From: Certhia americana
Taxonomy: Eukaryota; Chordata; Aves; Passeriformes; Certhiidae
Reading direction: 5' to 3'
Assembly (NCBI GenBank): GCA_018697195.1
Contig: CM031859.1
Coordinates: 58,332,438 to 58,396,437, forward strand
Length of the DNA: 64,000 bases
Below the pieces are notes generated by a model. That model was not told where the DNA came from, searched no databases, and saw only the letters and a program-made list of their open reading frames with translations. This document shows, in pieces, positions 27,643-39,541 of the stretch. The position numbers and the translations under genes were made by a program. Position 1 is the first letter of the stretch. Every line of letters starts with the position of its first letter.

Positions 27643-28045
27643 TACAGGTACAACAGCAGCAAAAGGAATACTAGGGAAAATGTGAACCTGCTGCTGAATG
27701 GGAATGTGGATCTTTACAAAAAGCCACAAAGAAGGTCAAGTTCACCATGACTTCTGCATCTCTTTAAACTGCTTGTATCCAGCATCCCACACACTGAAGA
27801 CCAGAAGGAAGCTCCAGAGAAAGGAAAATGTAATCTTTGTGAAGGAGATAGGGAATACTTAGATAAATGGCATACATTTGTCCCTGGGACCTGAAGGGAG
27901 GCACCTACAAATGCTCAGGGAGCTGATCAGTGCCATTGTGAGGCCAGTCTTGATCATCTTTGAAAGGTCATGGTGATCAGGAGACGTTTCCATCTTAAGG
28001 GAGAGGCAACAGTGGGTCCTAACGTTTTCAAAGGTTGGATTACTT
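27245..28045 (+). mobile_element. CR1 LINE fragment (ORF2 linker to RT start), decayed
   Basis: Plus-strand similarity to CR1 ORF2 runs from the stretch after the endonuclease domain to the beginning of the reverse-transcriptase domain. Clear blocks lie at about 27340-27375, 27440-27480, 27540-27690 (including caacaagaaaagc) and 27895-27985. Substitutions, stops and small indels interrupt every frame beyond 27642, and there appear to be internal deletions around 27720-27850. Neither the 5' part nor the 3' tail of a CR1 is present, so this is an interior fragment of an old copy. It lies in the opposite orientation to the copy at 11-12 kb and covers a mostly different part of the element. Confidence 0.85.
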
Positions 28046-31000
28046 TTCTTCCATTCTGAGATGGCACACACAGTGACGTGAATTCTTGCTCACAGCCTCC
28101 ATTGTATTAATCACAGCAAAGTTCTTGTGAGACAGAGAAGCTCTGTTAAACGCTTCTTCCTTTCAGGGAAACTGACTTCAAATGATCTGCCTGAGGTCAG
28201 AGATGAAATCTACTTCACTTGAACTCTGTCCTGCCAAGTGTCAGCCTATCACTCTTCACTAGAGAGTTGTTCACGTTTCTACCATATCCAGCTTATCCTT
28301 ATAAGTATAATAAATAAAATTCTATCATAACAATAGAAACAATAAAGTTTCTAGCAGAATATTTTTACAGCACTCTCCACTATGAATGCAATCAAATTTG
28401 TACCCATCTAGAGCAGTATTTGTCTCATTTGGCTTCAGACTTCCACAATGTGGACATCGACATCCATGCTAGTCATTCTGTGATCCCTTTGCAGATAAAG
28501 GAGGAAAGCAGACTCTGTTAGATGTGCATTAACAGATCTGTTAGATATCTGTTTAAGAGGTCATGTTTTATATTCTGGAACTGCCTGTATCTGTGCATGA
28601 CTAGCTCAGGAGAGTTTTCATTCCAAGGATCTCAGACAAAATATGTTAGTTCATTTTGTCTGCGGAGCAAAATACACAATATCACTGATATGACCAATGA
28701 GAAAAGAACCAATTGCAAATGCCAAATACTTGGAAGCTATCCACAGAGTGACCTTTAGTGAGAAATTCTTCGAATAAACTGCAAGAGCAAATAAAATCAA
28801 AACAGGCATTCCAAGAACAGGAAGAATCTTGATTATTAGATATTACAGTTCCTTCATGTGAACTCTACCTTCTCTCTGTTTCAAACTCAGTCAGAAAACA
28901 TGAGTTTAGATATTTGAATCCACACAAAATAGTTAGCTTTTACTATTAATATTACTATGTGTACAGGTTACTGTCATAGACTTTTCTACATTGTTACAAA
29001 CTAGTCACCATTACTTTGAAGATATTTTAAGGATTTGCTATATAAGTGCTGAATTGTTTTACTATATAAATTAGACTTATACTGCATTACAATTAGACAA
29101 ATGTAAACCCCAAAAGTTTAAGATCTGAAGCTTTCAAGATTGAAAATATCAACTTCCGAGTTTACTTTAAATATCTCTTTTGTTGAAATGTGAGTTAAAA
29201 ATGTATTCTCTGAAGCATTGTTTTATTTAGCAGAAACATGAAAAGTTTTATCATCTTAGAATGAAACATAACCAGCCTCTGCTCACTCATTCAGACTAAC
29301 ACCTTGCAACACATAAGATACATTCAAAGTACTGCACTCCAATGTTAAAACCAGTGTGAATTTATTTTTGAAAATGAGAATTGTTCTGTTTCTTAGCAAA
29401 GCAGTTTTGCTGCTACATGATTTGCTGCACTGGTTTGATAGACAGTCCATCATCATAGTTTCAGCCTCTCTAAAGTGACATCTCACAAATGAAACTATGG
29501 GGAACACAACCATTTCTGTGTATAAAGTGACAGCAATTCCCATTCTTTTCAGTGTCTGTCGAGTGCCCAGATATATATGTCACCTGAGCATGGTGCTCCT
29601 AAGAAGTGTCTTCAAAACCAAAACCGGTATTCTACAAAATTCCATCTCTGACCTGACTGCAAGAACCTTGGAGTAGATGATTGCTAGAGGCAAGCATTCA
29701 AACCAATTGGTCTGCTGTGTCAGAACAAGGGCAGAAGGAATGACACATTCAAAGGGTCCATTTTGAATATCATAAAATTTCAACAACAGTGGGTTACAAT
29801 TAAAGATTTTATGGCTTCCAAAAGCAGTGATATTTATCCATGCCAATTTAAATTAAAAAAAAAAAAAAAGGGATGCATTTATAGCATTCCTCAACCCACC
29901 AAGCACTTGCCCTCTTTCATCATCTTTAACCTGTTCTGCAGGCCAAAGGCTTTGCATGAAAATATTTAAGTTTGTTGTAGTTTGACTTGAAATGACAAAT
30001 CTGTGGCTGGAGCAAATCCACTATGTGCCAGAGACAGCCACAGGTTCTTCTTACTCTGCTCATGTATGAAACACTTAACAACATCTCTCTGCTCACTAGA
30101 GAGGATGTGGGGCAAAGCAGGAAGCTGGTGTGCCCAGACCCAGAACAGGAGCATAACCTGAAGTTTGTTTCAATGTTGTCAGTCAGAGATGGGGGCAATT
30201 GTATAAATAAACGAGAACTCGACAGCCATAACTAAGTCATGGGAATGGGGAATGTTCTTGAAAGGAGACATTTAAATGGCAGAGCTGTCGACCCTCCTGG
30301 CACATCAATGTCTTTCAGTTTCCATGCAGTACCTTTCCTTCTCCATGAAAGTTATGCTTATTCACCTTTCTCCAGTTTAGAAAAGATCAAGTGTCCACAG
30401 GTGTACCCCAAAAGCTGTGATCTACTTATTTCTACATTTCTACAAGTTATCTCTAACCTTAAATTTGGCTCAAACAACTGTCACTTCAGAGAAATGTGTG
30501 AAAGGAACCAGACTGTGTCTCCAACTACAGTCTACAGAGTATAGCAAATACCACTGCAGAACTCATCTTCCTACTCTGACAAGTGTAGTTAATGAAGTGC
30601 AGGCCAAAATCTTGCAGTAAGTTGCTTTATACATATCCTGTACTACTTAGTTTCAAAACAGAGATTTTACTTGCAGGGAAAACTTCCACTTGGGAATGTG
30701 TTGCCAGTCAGCCTAGCAACATGCCCCTCAATCTGGAGTATGTGTGGTCTCCAAAGGCAGCACTTTGGGACTGTCTGTCAAAACAGCAGCATCCCATTCA
30801 AGAGACAAAGTGTTAAAGTAATCTCATGTCTTTTACAGAGTTGTGTTCAAGCTAGGACTTTTCTTTTAATGAAGCTTGCTGATCAAGGTTATCAAGTCAA
30901 GCAGTCAATAGCACTGAACTCTTTTATCAGCTCTTCTTGGTAATTATAAATTATTTGCCATTAGACAGTATGCTAATTCTTAGACTCCTACAAAGAGCTT

Positions 31001-32940
31001 AATCAATTGAGTGCATTTTATTATTTTCTAGTCTAAACATCGCGGACTCATCATATAAAGTATCCAATAACACTTAATTATTCTAGATAGTTAAACTGAT
31101 GCTAAACCAATCAGAAATTATATTTGAATTTATTAGTCTTCCTGCATTATTTAACCAGCACAATGGAACAACAGAAACAAAATACACCCAAGAGGTGAAT
31201 TGCGAAGTGAGGAACAAATGAGGCTCTGAAGTTAGTGTATAGAAAAATGAAGCAAAATGTGTGATAAACTTTCAGAAGGGAGAGGGCAGGAAAAGTAAAA
31301 CAGACAGATCTGTCACTATGTTCTCCTCTGGGTCATATTATTTCTAATTTAGACCTGCACAGGCATGTTAACCCTGAAAGGCATTTCTGTACCTGAGGTT
31401 GGCTTCCCCACATGGAAGCTTTTCTAGTTCTTGTCTTCTAGTTTTAGAAACAACAAAGGTGCCTAATACCTATCCAAGGGCAGGCTTTTGAATTCAGGCC
31501 TCTGATTCTGAAAATGCTGTCTAACTTCCACCAGACTCTTGTCCCATCTCTCCTCTTCTCCCCTGCCTTCCTAAACTTTGCAAATGACCTAAAAAAACTT
31601 TTCTGCTGGGAGTATCTGTTACAAAAATAATTGTTAGTCCAGGTGGCTGCCTTCTACCTAAGCATTTTCATACAGATGCAGTAATTGTCATTTAAGTTAC
31701 CTCCACTTAGTCTGGCTGGCACAAAGCATTTGTGTAGCTCCTCACTGGAGTCCCTCATGCAAGCAGATGATAGGTGTTATTGTGAACCACAACCGAAAAT
31801 GTTTTTCACAGCCCTATCTTTCCCATGAAACCCTGGCAGCGTGATAAAAAAGCATCTTGTTGAATTCCTTCTGGAGTCCTTATTATCCTCCTGCCAAAAG
31901 CCTGCTCAGTCTTTAAAAAAAAGAAAAAAAAAGGAAAAAAACCAACAATAAGCAAAACCACAACCTCCATAGGTCCAAAAAAAGAATACTTGTTTAAATA
32001 GTGCATAATAGCAGTGTGTAATGCTTCACCTTTCCCTTTTTGCTTGCATTAGCACAGCCGCTGAATCAGGAAGCATTTTGGCTTAAGTAGATACAGCCTT
32101 AAAAAAGAATCTCCCACACAGGAAGAGACTCATTCTGGGCGACCAGAGCTGGCTGCCCCTCTGGGAAAGCATACCCTTTAATTTAAACTGGGGCTACTTT
32201 TGGCTTCTGTATGTGTAATTTAAGACTGCGTTTGCTTTTAAGTGAGTTGCAACATGTTCTTTTAACTGGGTAATGGATCAGGCTGCAGACTCATCCACTG
32301 CTGAGATGTGCCTCTAAATAAAACTGAAAGAACTGCCCTATGGGGTCAGACCAGAATTTCGTTTAACTTCATATCCTGTTTCCAACACCTGCCAGTATCT
32401 GCCGGCTGAAAAAAATATAAAAGCCACAGCAGAAAGGACTGAGTGATTCTCTCCTCTGTGAATTGTCTCAGCTCCTGGCAATCAGCAGCTTAAAAGCACT
32501 GCTGAAATTAGCTAACAAAGTCGACACAGACACATAGATTTCAGATCCAGAGACCTTTTCCAAAGTTGTTCCCACATATACCATGTTTCAAATAGCAAAC
32601 AAACCCTTCCATTGTCATCACTGACTTATGAGAAAGGGGAGTAAAAGTAGAATGGTGCCAATAATTCCATCATCAACATTCAACAGGGATAGTCTTGCAT
32701 ATATGTATGTAGAGAAGGAGATGAATAGTTGAAAAAGCAGAGGACAGCTAAATCTAAATGTTTGGGTAGTAAGGGAGTACACCCATAATTCATTAAAAAT
32801 ACATATAAAATATACAGCAACTCCTTTTATTATTACGTGTTATTTGAATCTCTGTAGATTTCAATATTCAGTAGTTTTTTGTAGCAATTTTTTTTTACAG
32901 TCAATGCATTTGACCCCCTTATTTCTTGCTATTTTGAACA
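28046..32940. other. Unique-looking noncoding DNA
   Basis: No gene or interspersed repeat recognised. Homopolymer-rich patches include an A run near 29853-29870 and an interrupted A-rich patch at 31912-31950. Overlapping open frames around 29926-30240 lie on both strands and look like chance frames in a slightly less AT-rich segment. Confidence 0.55.
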
Positions 32941-32943
32941 TAT

Positions 32944-32961
32944 GCATGCATGCATGCATGC
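32944..32961. repeat. (GCAT)n tandem repeat, perfect palindrome
   Basis: Four and a half GCAT units form an 18-bp self-complementary sequence of alternating purine and pyrimidine. Confidence 0.9.
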
Positions 32962-33760
32962 TTATACCATAAGAACTTCTTACTCATTCTATTTAAATCT
33001 GGGCTGAAGATACTGAAAGATACTTTTGCAATACAGGCAAGGCAATAAACATGTGAGGTCCCAGATTTGCTAAGAAATTCCTGTATAAAGCCATTTTGAT
33101 CCTCTCTTTCTACTCGTAAAGTGTAAACAGCAGTGTATGAATCGATCCTGCACACCCCTGTCACACAACAGGCTGAACAATCTTTGTTGCCCACAGCTCC
33201 TCAGAGAGAAGTTTCTCCACTGTCTGCACTGACACACATAACACAGCCAGCCCAGGGCTCCCCACACAGACACCAATGCACTGTAGCGTCACTGTTATTA
33301 TTTACTTACAGAATGTGAAGCTTAATACAATGCTAAACAAAACAGACGTGGTCCTGCCCCAAGGAGCAACTAAAACAACTTAAGCCTCTAGAGCTCCCTT
33401 GAACTTTCAGTTTCCGCTTGAGAAGGTGACAAGTTCATCCAGAAATGTTGGTGCCAATTTGACGCAGTACTACCCTACCACTGTTTGTCACTGTCCTTTT
33501 GCTGGCACAGGCTGATGGAACACTTCCCATTGAGTTCAGCACAAAAGTCAGGTTTAAAACTCACCCTGGAAAACTGACCAGGCACAGCTGAGGAAGGTAA
33601 GGGATAGGCCTGTGACAAGTTATTTAGTTCAACTGGTTTCCACAAAAATGTGTGAAAAAGCATTGACAATAACCTGGGAGAAGATGTGCACTACCTTTTC
33701 CAAAATCAATCTGATTTGAGTCTTAGACCATTGTAATTTTCAGCAAATGGATTCCACATA
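32962..33760. other. Unique-looking noncoding DNA
   Basis: No gene or mobile element recognised. Open frames on both strands near 33070-33320 overlap each other and have no domain. Confidence 0.5.
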
Positions 33761-33830
33761 AACCACAAAAAAAACCCCAAACAAAAAACCAACCAAAAAA
33801 AAAACCAACCAAAAAACCAAAAAAACCCCT
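33761..33830. repeat. A/C-only low-complexity patch
   Basis: About 70 bases consist only of A and C, mostly units of the type ccaaaaaa and aaccaacc. It is an imperfect simple repeat. Confidence 0.9.
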
Positions 33831-36550
33831 ACTTCAAAACTTAAGCTGATTTTTAGGAGAGAACTGGGGAATTTTTCTGGTTCCTAAAGGTTAGTACAAA
33901 TTAGGAGGACCTTTAACTGATGTAGGTGTCTCCCAGATGTCAGCTGAAGGAGAAACATGTCTCTATGCTCCTCCGTGTGGTGGGTGTGCACAAAGAAGGG
34001 GAGCTAATAGTGGGGATCAGACCCAAAATATCTGAGTGCCCAAATTTCTACTCTCTGTCTGGCTTTGAAATAAGGCACAGGGACTCCGAGATAATCTCCA
34101 GCATAACTCTGGGAAAACATGTGCTGTGGATGTCATGAAAGGAAGGTGTGAATCAAGAGCTGAGGGTGAGGAAGATGAAGTTCTCTTTTTATCCCACATA
34201 AATCTGCACCTGCTGGGGGGATTCGATCTGCAGGCACAGCACAGGTGAAGGAGCAAGCAGGTTGCAAAGCATACATCACAAAATTAATGCATTGAATAGT
34301 ACATAAGTTTCATCACTTAGCACATGAACATTTCCACCTTTCAAGCAAGTAGTTAAACTTAGAAAGAGTTATAGCTCTTGTTTGGAAATTATCTGGCTAT
34401 AGGAAATTAAAAGTAGTATCAGATTTTAGAGTTTGGAAAGCACAAGTTAAGGGACAGACACCAGATAAATATTAAAGTCTGTATTTTGGTGAATAAAAGT
34501 CTGCTATACAGCAGTTCATACCTCCTCTCCTAATAATAGTTTTTCTTTTGTAGGTGTACACTCTGTAGCCATGAATAAGAGTCAGAATGGGGAGCAATTC
34601 TTTGGATCATGACAAAGAAGACAAGGGAGTGTGTGCCTAATAACTTGTCAGTTAGATTTCATTAAAATGTTGCAGATAACCTTTGAGGATGAGGTCATGA
34701 AGGCTCCTAAGGATGTCCATATCTACAGGCTGCTGCTGAGTTTTCTGAAGCTGTGGGGCATTATTTATGCATTGCTATGCTGGACAGACAGAGGGCTTTA
34801 ATAAAGTTTTGGTTAGTTATTATGATCAAAACATCAAGAGTACCCCCTTAATGATAGTTTTCCCTCTTACGTCAAATTCTTGTTGAGTACGAAATATCAG
34901 ATGGAATATTATAGACAGCAAGGTGTTACCTACTATTGATAAGTCTGGAAGTAATTTAATTTCCAAATAATAAAGTTAAAATCAGGATTTTTTCATTTTG
35001 TTGTTTCTTGGAAGTCTTCTTAGCAGCAGTGATACCTTGGACACCAGTTCTTCCCTTACTCACACAGAACAATGTGAACACTGCCCTCTATGCCTATGGC
35101 AATATAATCCCCCTGTGCATTAAGAAGGGAGACCCATCATTGAAAATATGAAAATGGAGTTTATTCTCTAGCACTGAGGAAAGAAGGTGCCACCAGAAGG
35201 TGACACAGCATCACCCTGTCCATAGTACTACTACAGACACTTGTTCAGTCTGGTTCTAGTCCTCCATGTAGCTTACATTACCAACAAAACGCACATGCAT
35301 CTTTTATGCTCATCATCTCCTCACACCACTGGGAGCTGGTTAGTCATAAAATCCCCATCTAAGTGAGGGAGAAACAGCAATGAATGCAGAGCATCATATT
35401 ACATAACTCTTGTCTCTTCATCCCATGTTTATGCTAGCAAGGTATGACACTGCTTTTTATATACAATTGCAAATTTTTTTTCTGGTTATTCATGCTTTGG
35501 AGAAAGCTGCTTTAGGCATTCAATAACAATTATACTTGGTGAAAAGAACATACAATACAAATTAGAGCAATATAGATTTCCCCCCCCCGTTACTTTATGT
35601 TTAGTTACCCTGTTAGATTTAAACTGAGTACATAATGTTTAAGAAATTACTTTCACTAAAACCCATTAACTGACAATTAGAAATAGCATTTTAATCCAAA
35701 GAAGTGCAGCAAAACATTACTGCAATTAATAGGTATGTTGGAGCAGTGAAAAATCCATTCTAAACCAAAGTGTATCCATGGTGGCATGTTGTTTATATTC
35801 AATACTTAAAAGCATCTTGAAAACTGAGGGCAAGAACCTTAGTCAGTGAAAGCAATGGAGTCACTCCCATTTACATTCAGTGGGGGCTTGGCCGTGTGAC
35901 TTAAGCACATATTTCATTGCTTTGGCAAAACTCACTGCTTGCTGGTGACCAGGCAAAAGACAAGGAAGAGGTTTAGGGAACAGGATAGATGCAATCATGT
36001 GCCAGCTGAGTGGGGAGCAAGAGTCTCTGGTCCATAGCTTATGCTGATATTCCTCCTCTTCCCATTTGCGTCTCCTCCTGGCAAAGGCAGCATCTTCTTC
36101 CTCCTATTTTTTTCTTCCTTGCCTCCTAGTTTGGACAGCAGCAGGAGCCATACCATACCATGGTAATTCTGCAGAATTTTGGCACTCAAACCAGGACTTT
36201 CTGATGCAGGTAAGTTTGAGCAAGTTCCTCTGAGCGGAACCTTGTATCTGCTTGGCTTATTTCTTCATGGTAAACTCTCTCTGTCCAGACACTGTTTTTT
36301 AAACTCTTAAAGATGCAATCAGTCAAAATTTTTTTCCTTGTAAAACTGTCCCAAATCAACATTTCTCCAGTATTGCCTGGAGGACAAGCATATATTTTGC
36401 CAATAGCTGCAGATGATGCTTTGTTTGCAAGGGCAGAAGTAAATGTTTCTAGCAATCATAGCTAAAGCTCGTGTGCTTGACCAGTAGTTTGTTATTTTAT
36501 GATGTGTGAAGGATGAGATGTGCTGCTCTCCTTCATCTGTGTTCTGAATA
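33831..36550. other. Unique-looking noncoding DNA
   Basis: No gene recognised. A C-rich run of nine bases starts at about 35580. No repeat recognised until the LTR that starts near 36550. Confidence 0.55.
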
Positions 36551-36856
36551 TAAGGATTGATTTAACTCCAGACAGCCATCAAGTACCACACTGACTCACT
36601 TCTTTAGCAGCAGAACTGAGGAGAGAATTGGAAGGGTAAAAGGTAAAAAACTCAGGTTGAGATAGAGACATTTCATGGGGAAAGCAAAGGCTATACACAC
36701 AAGCAAAGTAAAACAAGGCATTAATTTCCTGCTTCCCATGGGCAGGCAGGTGTTCAGCCATCTCCAGGAGGGCAGGACCCCATCACATGTAATGGTTACT
36801 CAGGAAGACAAACACCATCACTTCAAATGCCCCCCCCCTCTTTCGTCTTTCCCCTC

Positions 36857-36866
36857 ACTTTATATT
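36857..36866 (-). promoter_or_regulatory. TATA-like box of the minus-strand LTR
   Basis: The minus strand reads AATATAAAGT, placed as in related avian LTRs just downstream of the ctcag element and upstream of a G-rich stretch. It marks the ancestral LTR promoter. Present activity is unknown. Confidence 0.45.
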
Positions 36867-37030
36867 CTGAGCATGATGTGAGATGGTCGAAAAAATCCCT
36901 TTTGTCAGTTTGGGTCACCTGTCCTGGCTGTGTCTCTACCCAACCACCCAAGCACCCCCATTCTCCTCACTAGCACATCAGTATGAAAAGCAGAAAATGC
37001 CTTGGCTTTCTGTAAGCCCTGCTCAGCAAT

Positions 37031-37049
37031 AAAAAAAAAAAAAAAAAAA
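37031..37049. repeat. Poly(A) expansion inside the LTR
   Basis: Nineteen A residues sit between cagcaat and tctatattattaac, where related LTRs carry a short mixed A-rich sequence. It is best read as a homopolymer grown inside the LTR after insertion. Confidence 0.7.
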
Positions 37050-37147
37050 TCTATATTATTAACCCTGTGTTCAGCACAAATCCAAAACGCACCCTCATAC
37101 CAGCCACAGTGAAGAAAATTAACTCTACCCCAGTCAAAACCAGCACA

Positions 37148-38384
37148 GTATGTAATCAGAAGTCAGCCTTACTGCTTATCTTGCCCAACAGGACCAGCTT
37201 CTGTTGCACCTTGTACCTGTCCCTCAACACTTACCTCCCTGCACACAGCAGCATATACCTGGGACAGCACAATGTTGGTTGAAGGATTTTAGATTAGCTA
37301 TACTTGTACAGTCTTTTATTAACAGCTTGTAAAGGATGATGAAGATACTTACTCAGAACAATAGTCCTTATACCCACAGAAGGCAGCCCACCCCTGCTAA
37401 AACTTTATCCTTCCTCTAAAAATCAAGTCTCATCATCTGAACAATTTCACCTTTCTACTGTTAGCCACTTAATTTAAAGCATGAAACTTTATATAGAAAC
37501 TAATCTCTGTGTAGCCTGGCAGAGCTAGTTGATTGTCACAGGTAATTGGTTGATTTGGACAGCATTCAAGCTAGTGGCCTTCTATATCCAAGATAATCTC
37601 TCTTCAGAATAAACTCTGCACGCTCCTAAAGGTAGTATAGAAAGACCATCATCATTAGCAATTTTGCTGAAGAGCAATATTTAATAACTGACTAGCAGGC
37701 CATTACTTGAATTGCCTACCTCTCTCATTTCAGCAGGGCTAAAATAGGAATTCCCTCTCAGCCTTCCAGAACACGAGAGGTTTGTAATCAATTATTTGTA
37801 TAAATCTGGGGGCATGTAGGTGGTCATGAACTGTCTGCTTTCCAAATAAAGAAAATATTTAATTAGTATCAGTAAGCCTCTTGTACAAATGAAAGGTTTC
37901 CCCTGGCTACATCTGCATGCAACAGAACTGCTTTCCATGCAGATAGACCATGCTGACAGCAAATGGCACATGCTTACCCAACCCGCAGCACCCGAGGTAC
38001 ACGCAGTGGCTGGGGACAAACAGTGTATTGCCTTTATTTACATTCACGCTTTCCCTAGAACAGATAACGCAAAATTTGGTCTCTGTCCAGAAGACTGTTC
38101 AAACCATCTTTTTGTTTTTGTTATTGAATGGCAGGAAATGGGGAAGGGCTGAGTTCACTTGGGTCACACTTGTATACAGCAGTAACTATAGCAGCCACAG
38201 CCTCATTATTCTTGCACTTACTCATTCATAGACATCTGGAAATACCTGCTGATGTTTACATGTTTTGCCAGCATTTTATGTAAAGTTGCAGCTTTATCCA
38301 GGGCAACTATTACAAGGACTTACTTTGTACAGTATGGGGATAAAAATAACTGTGGCAACTACTGGTATGGAGAATGCAGTTTTC
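37148..38384. other. Noncoding DNA between repeats
   Basis: No gene recognised. Open frames near 37792-38231 lie on both strands and overlap. No repeat recognised. Confidence 0.5.
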
Positions 38385-38455
38385 TAGCACTGGAACACAT
38401 CTTCTCCAGATGATCTGGAGATCATCTAGTCCAACCCCCCAAATCCATAAACCTC
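38385..38455 (-). mobile_element. Short CR1 3'-end-like fragment
   Basis: The plus-strand string ggagatcatctagtccaacc (38425-38444) followed by a C run is the reverse complement of a highly conserved part of the CR1 3' untranslated region. Flanking similarity fades within a few tens of bases, so only a small piece is supported. Confidence 0.5.
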
Positions 38456-38850
38456 CAATGAACTGCTTTATATTACATCAGATAAAGTTCTGGAGTTCCA
38501 GCCTGGGGTCATTTAGGTAATTTTTTCCAATGTCTCTAATTTTTATTGATATTATCTTGGTAATTTTATTGAGACCTGTTAAGAGGGAGAGTGAAACTGC
38601 ACCACACCAGTCCTACCAGAACTTTCATGTTGTCTCTGTAACTGCAAAATGTGGTGGTGCATGACACACAATAGCTAAAGAACTCACAGAGTGGTTCAAA
38701 TATGTATTCCTTCCAAAATGCAGATATTCTCACATATTTTGGATTTTGGGAACAATCAGGCAAATTTGCCTCCAGACTGCCATGTCTGAGGCCAGAAAGC
38801 AAAGACACTAGGGAAAACACACCAGCCCAAAGATCAGCAATTACTGCTTA

Positions 38851-38855
38851 CATTC
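38851..38855. repeat. Left target-site duplication of LTR
   Basis: cattc immediately precedes the TG start of the LTR and is repeated at 39537-39541. Confidence 0.85.
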
Positions 38856-39536
38856 TGTCTTGGGTCTCAGTGCAGAATATAAGCAGATGTATTCTATCAC
38901 CATCTGTTGAAACGGGGGGGGGGTGGGGGGGGGTGGGTAACTTCTGTAAAAAAACCATCTAGGGCAGTTTTCTTTATCTCTTCCAGGACCCATCCTCTGG
39001 CCAGGGAGATATCTTCTGCAAGTGGATCATTGAGTTTCACTACATGACTGATAAAATTACATCATCCCATTATGAGATGCTGCACCCAGGGGGAGGAGCC
39101 ACGCATCACTACCTGGATAAAAATCTGAGATTTGAAATCCCAAGGCAGCCATTTCTCCTCTGGATTCCCAGAAGAAGACTAGCCCCATCGAGACCACCAC
39201 TGGACCTTCAGCAGAAAATGACATCTTTCACTGCTTCAACAGAGCCACATCTGCCCCTCCAGAAGGACTGCAGCCACCATTAGATTGGACTGCTACCAGC
39301 GCCCAAACCTGCAGGGTGTCAGGTTGTATTCTGACTGTGGGTTTGTATTTTTTGTATTACTGCATTTTTATTTTAATTCTCCTAATAATAGACTGTTATT
39401 CCTATTCCCATGTCTTTGCCTGAGAGCCCCTTAATTACAAAATTATAATAATTCGGAGGGAGGGGGGGTTTACATTCTTCATTCCAAGAGAGGCTCCTGC
39501 CTTCCTTAGCAGATACCTGTCATTCAAACCAAGACA
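38856..39536 (+). mobile_element. Complete solo LTR of an avian endogenous retrovirus
   Basis: The element is 681 bp, starts TGTCTTGG and ends CCAAGACA, a perfect 8-bp inverted terminal repeat with the canonical TG...CA. It is flanked by the exact 5-bp duplication cattc. The body matches from memory an LTR common in songbird genomes, notably 38999-39110 (gccagggagatatcttctgc onwards), the gactgttattcctattccca block (39391-39410) and the cggagggaggggg block near 39454. A TATA-like gataaaaat is at 39116-39124. No internal retroviral sequence or second LTR is nearby, so it arose by recombination between two LTRs. The 5-bp duplication fits an ERVL-type integrase; ERV1 elements usually give 4 bp and ERVK 6. 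Orientation is inferred from the position of the ctgttattcctattccca block near the 3' end. Confidence 0.9.
38914..38937 (+). repeat. G-tracts inside the solo LTR
   Basis: Runs of ten, nine and three G separated by single T residues, 58 bases into the LTR. It meets the pattern of a potential intramolecular G-quadruplex on the plus strand. Confidence 0.9.
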
Positions 39537-39541
39537 CATTC
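39537..39541. repeat. Right target-site duplication of LTR
   Basis: cattc directly follows the CA end of the LTR and equals the five bases before its start. Confidence 0.85.

Larger units (their letters stand above)
36551..37147 (-). mobile_element. Avian ERVL-type LTR, minus strand, standing alone
   Basis: On the minus strand this matches, nearly end to end, a common avian endogenous-retrovirus LTR. The LTR begins at 37147 with TGTGCTGGTTTTGACTGG and continues through the gtagagttaattttctt block (plus-strand 37110-37130), the aaatccaaaac block (37078-37088) and the gtcctggctgtg block (36921-36932). The TATA region is near 36860 and the gaagacaaacaccatcac block is at 36804-36821. The 3' end, corresponding to a usual ...ggttaaaccacgaca ending, is degenerate near 36553-36570. 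About 600 bp, consistent with a complete but old solo LTR. No retroviral gene remains on either side. The low-coordinate boundary is uncertain by about 10 bases, and no clear target duplication of gtatg (37148-37152) is visible there. The family assignment is from memory. Confidence 0.85.
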
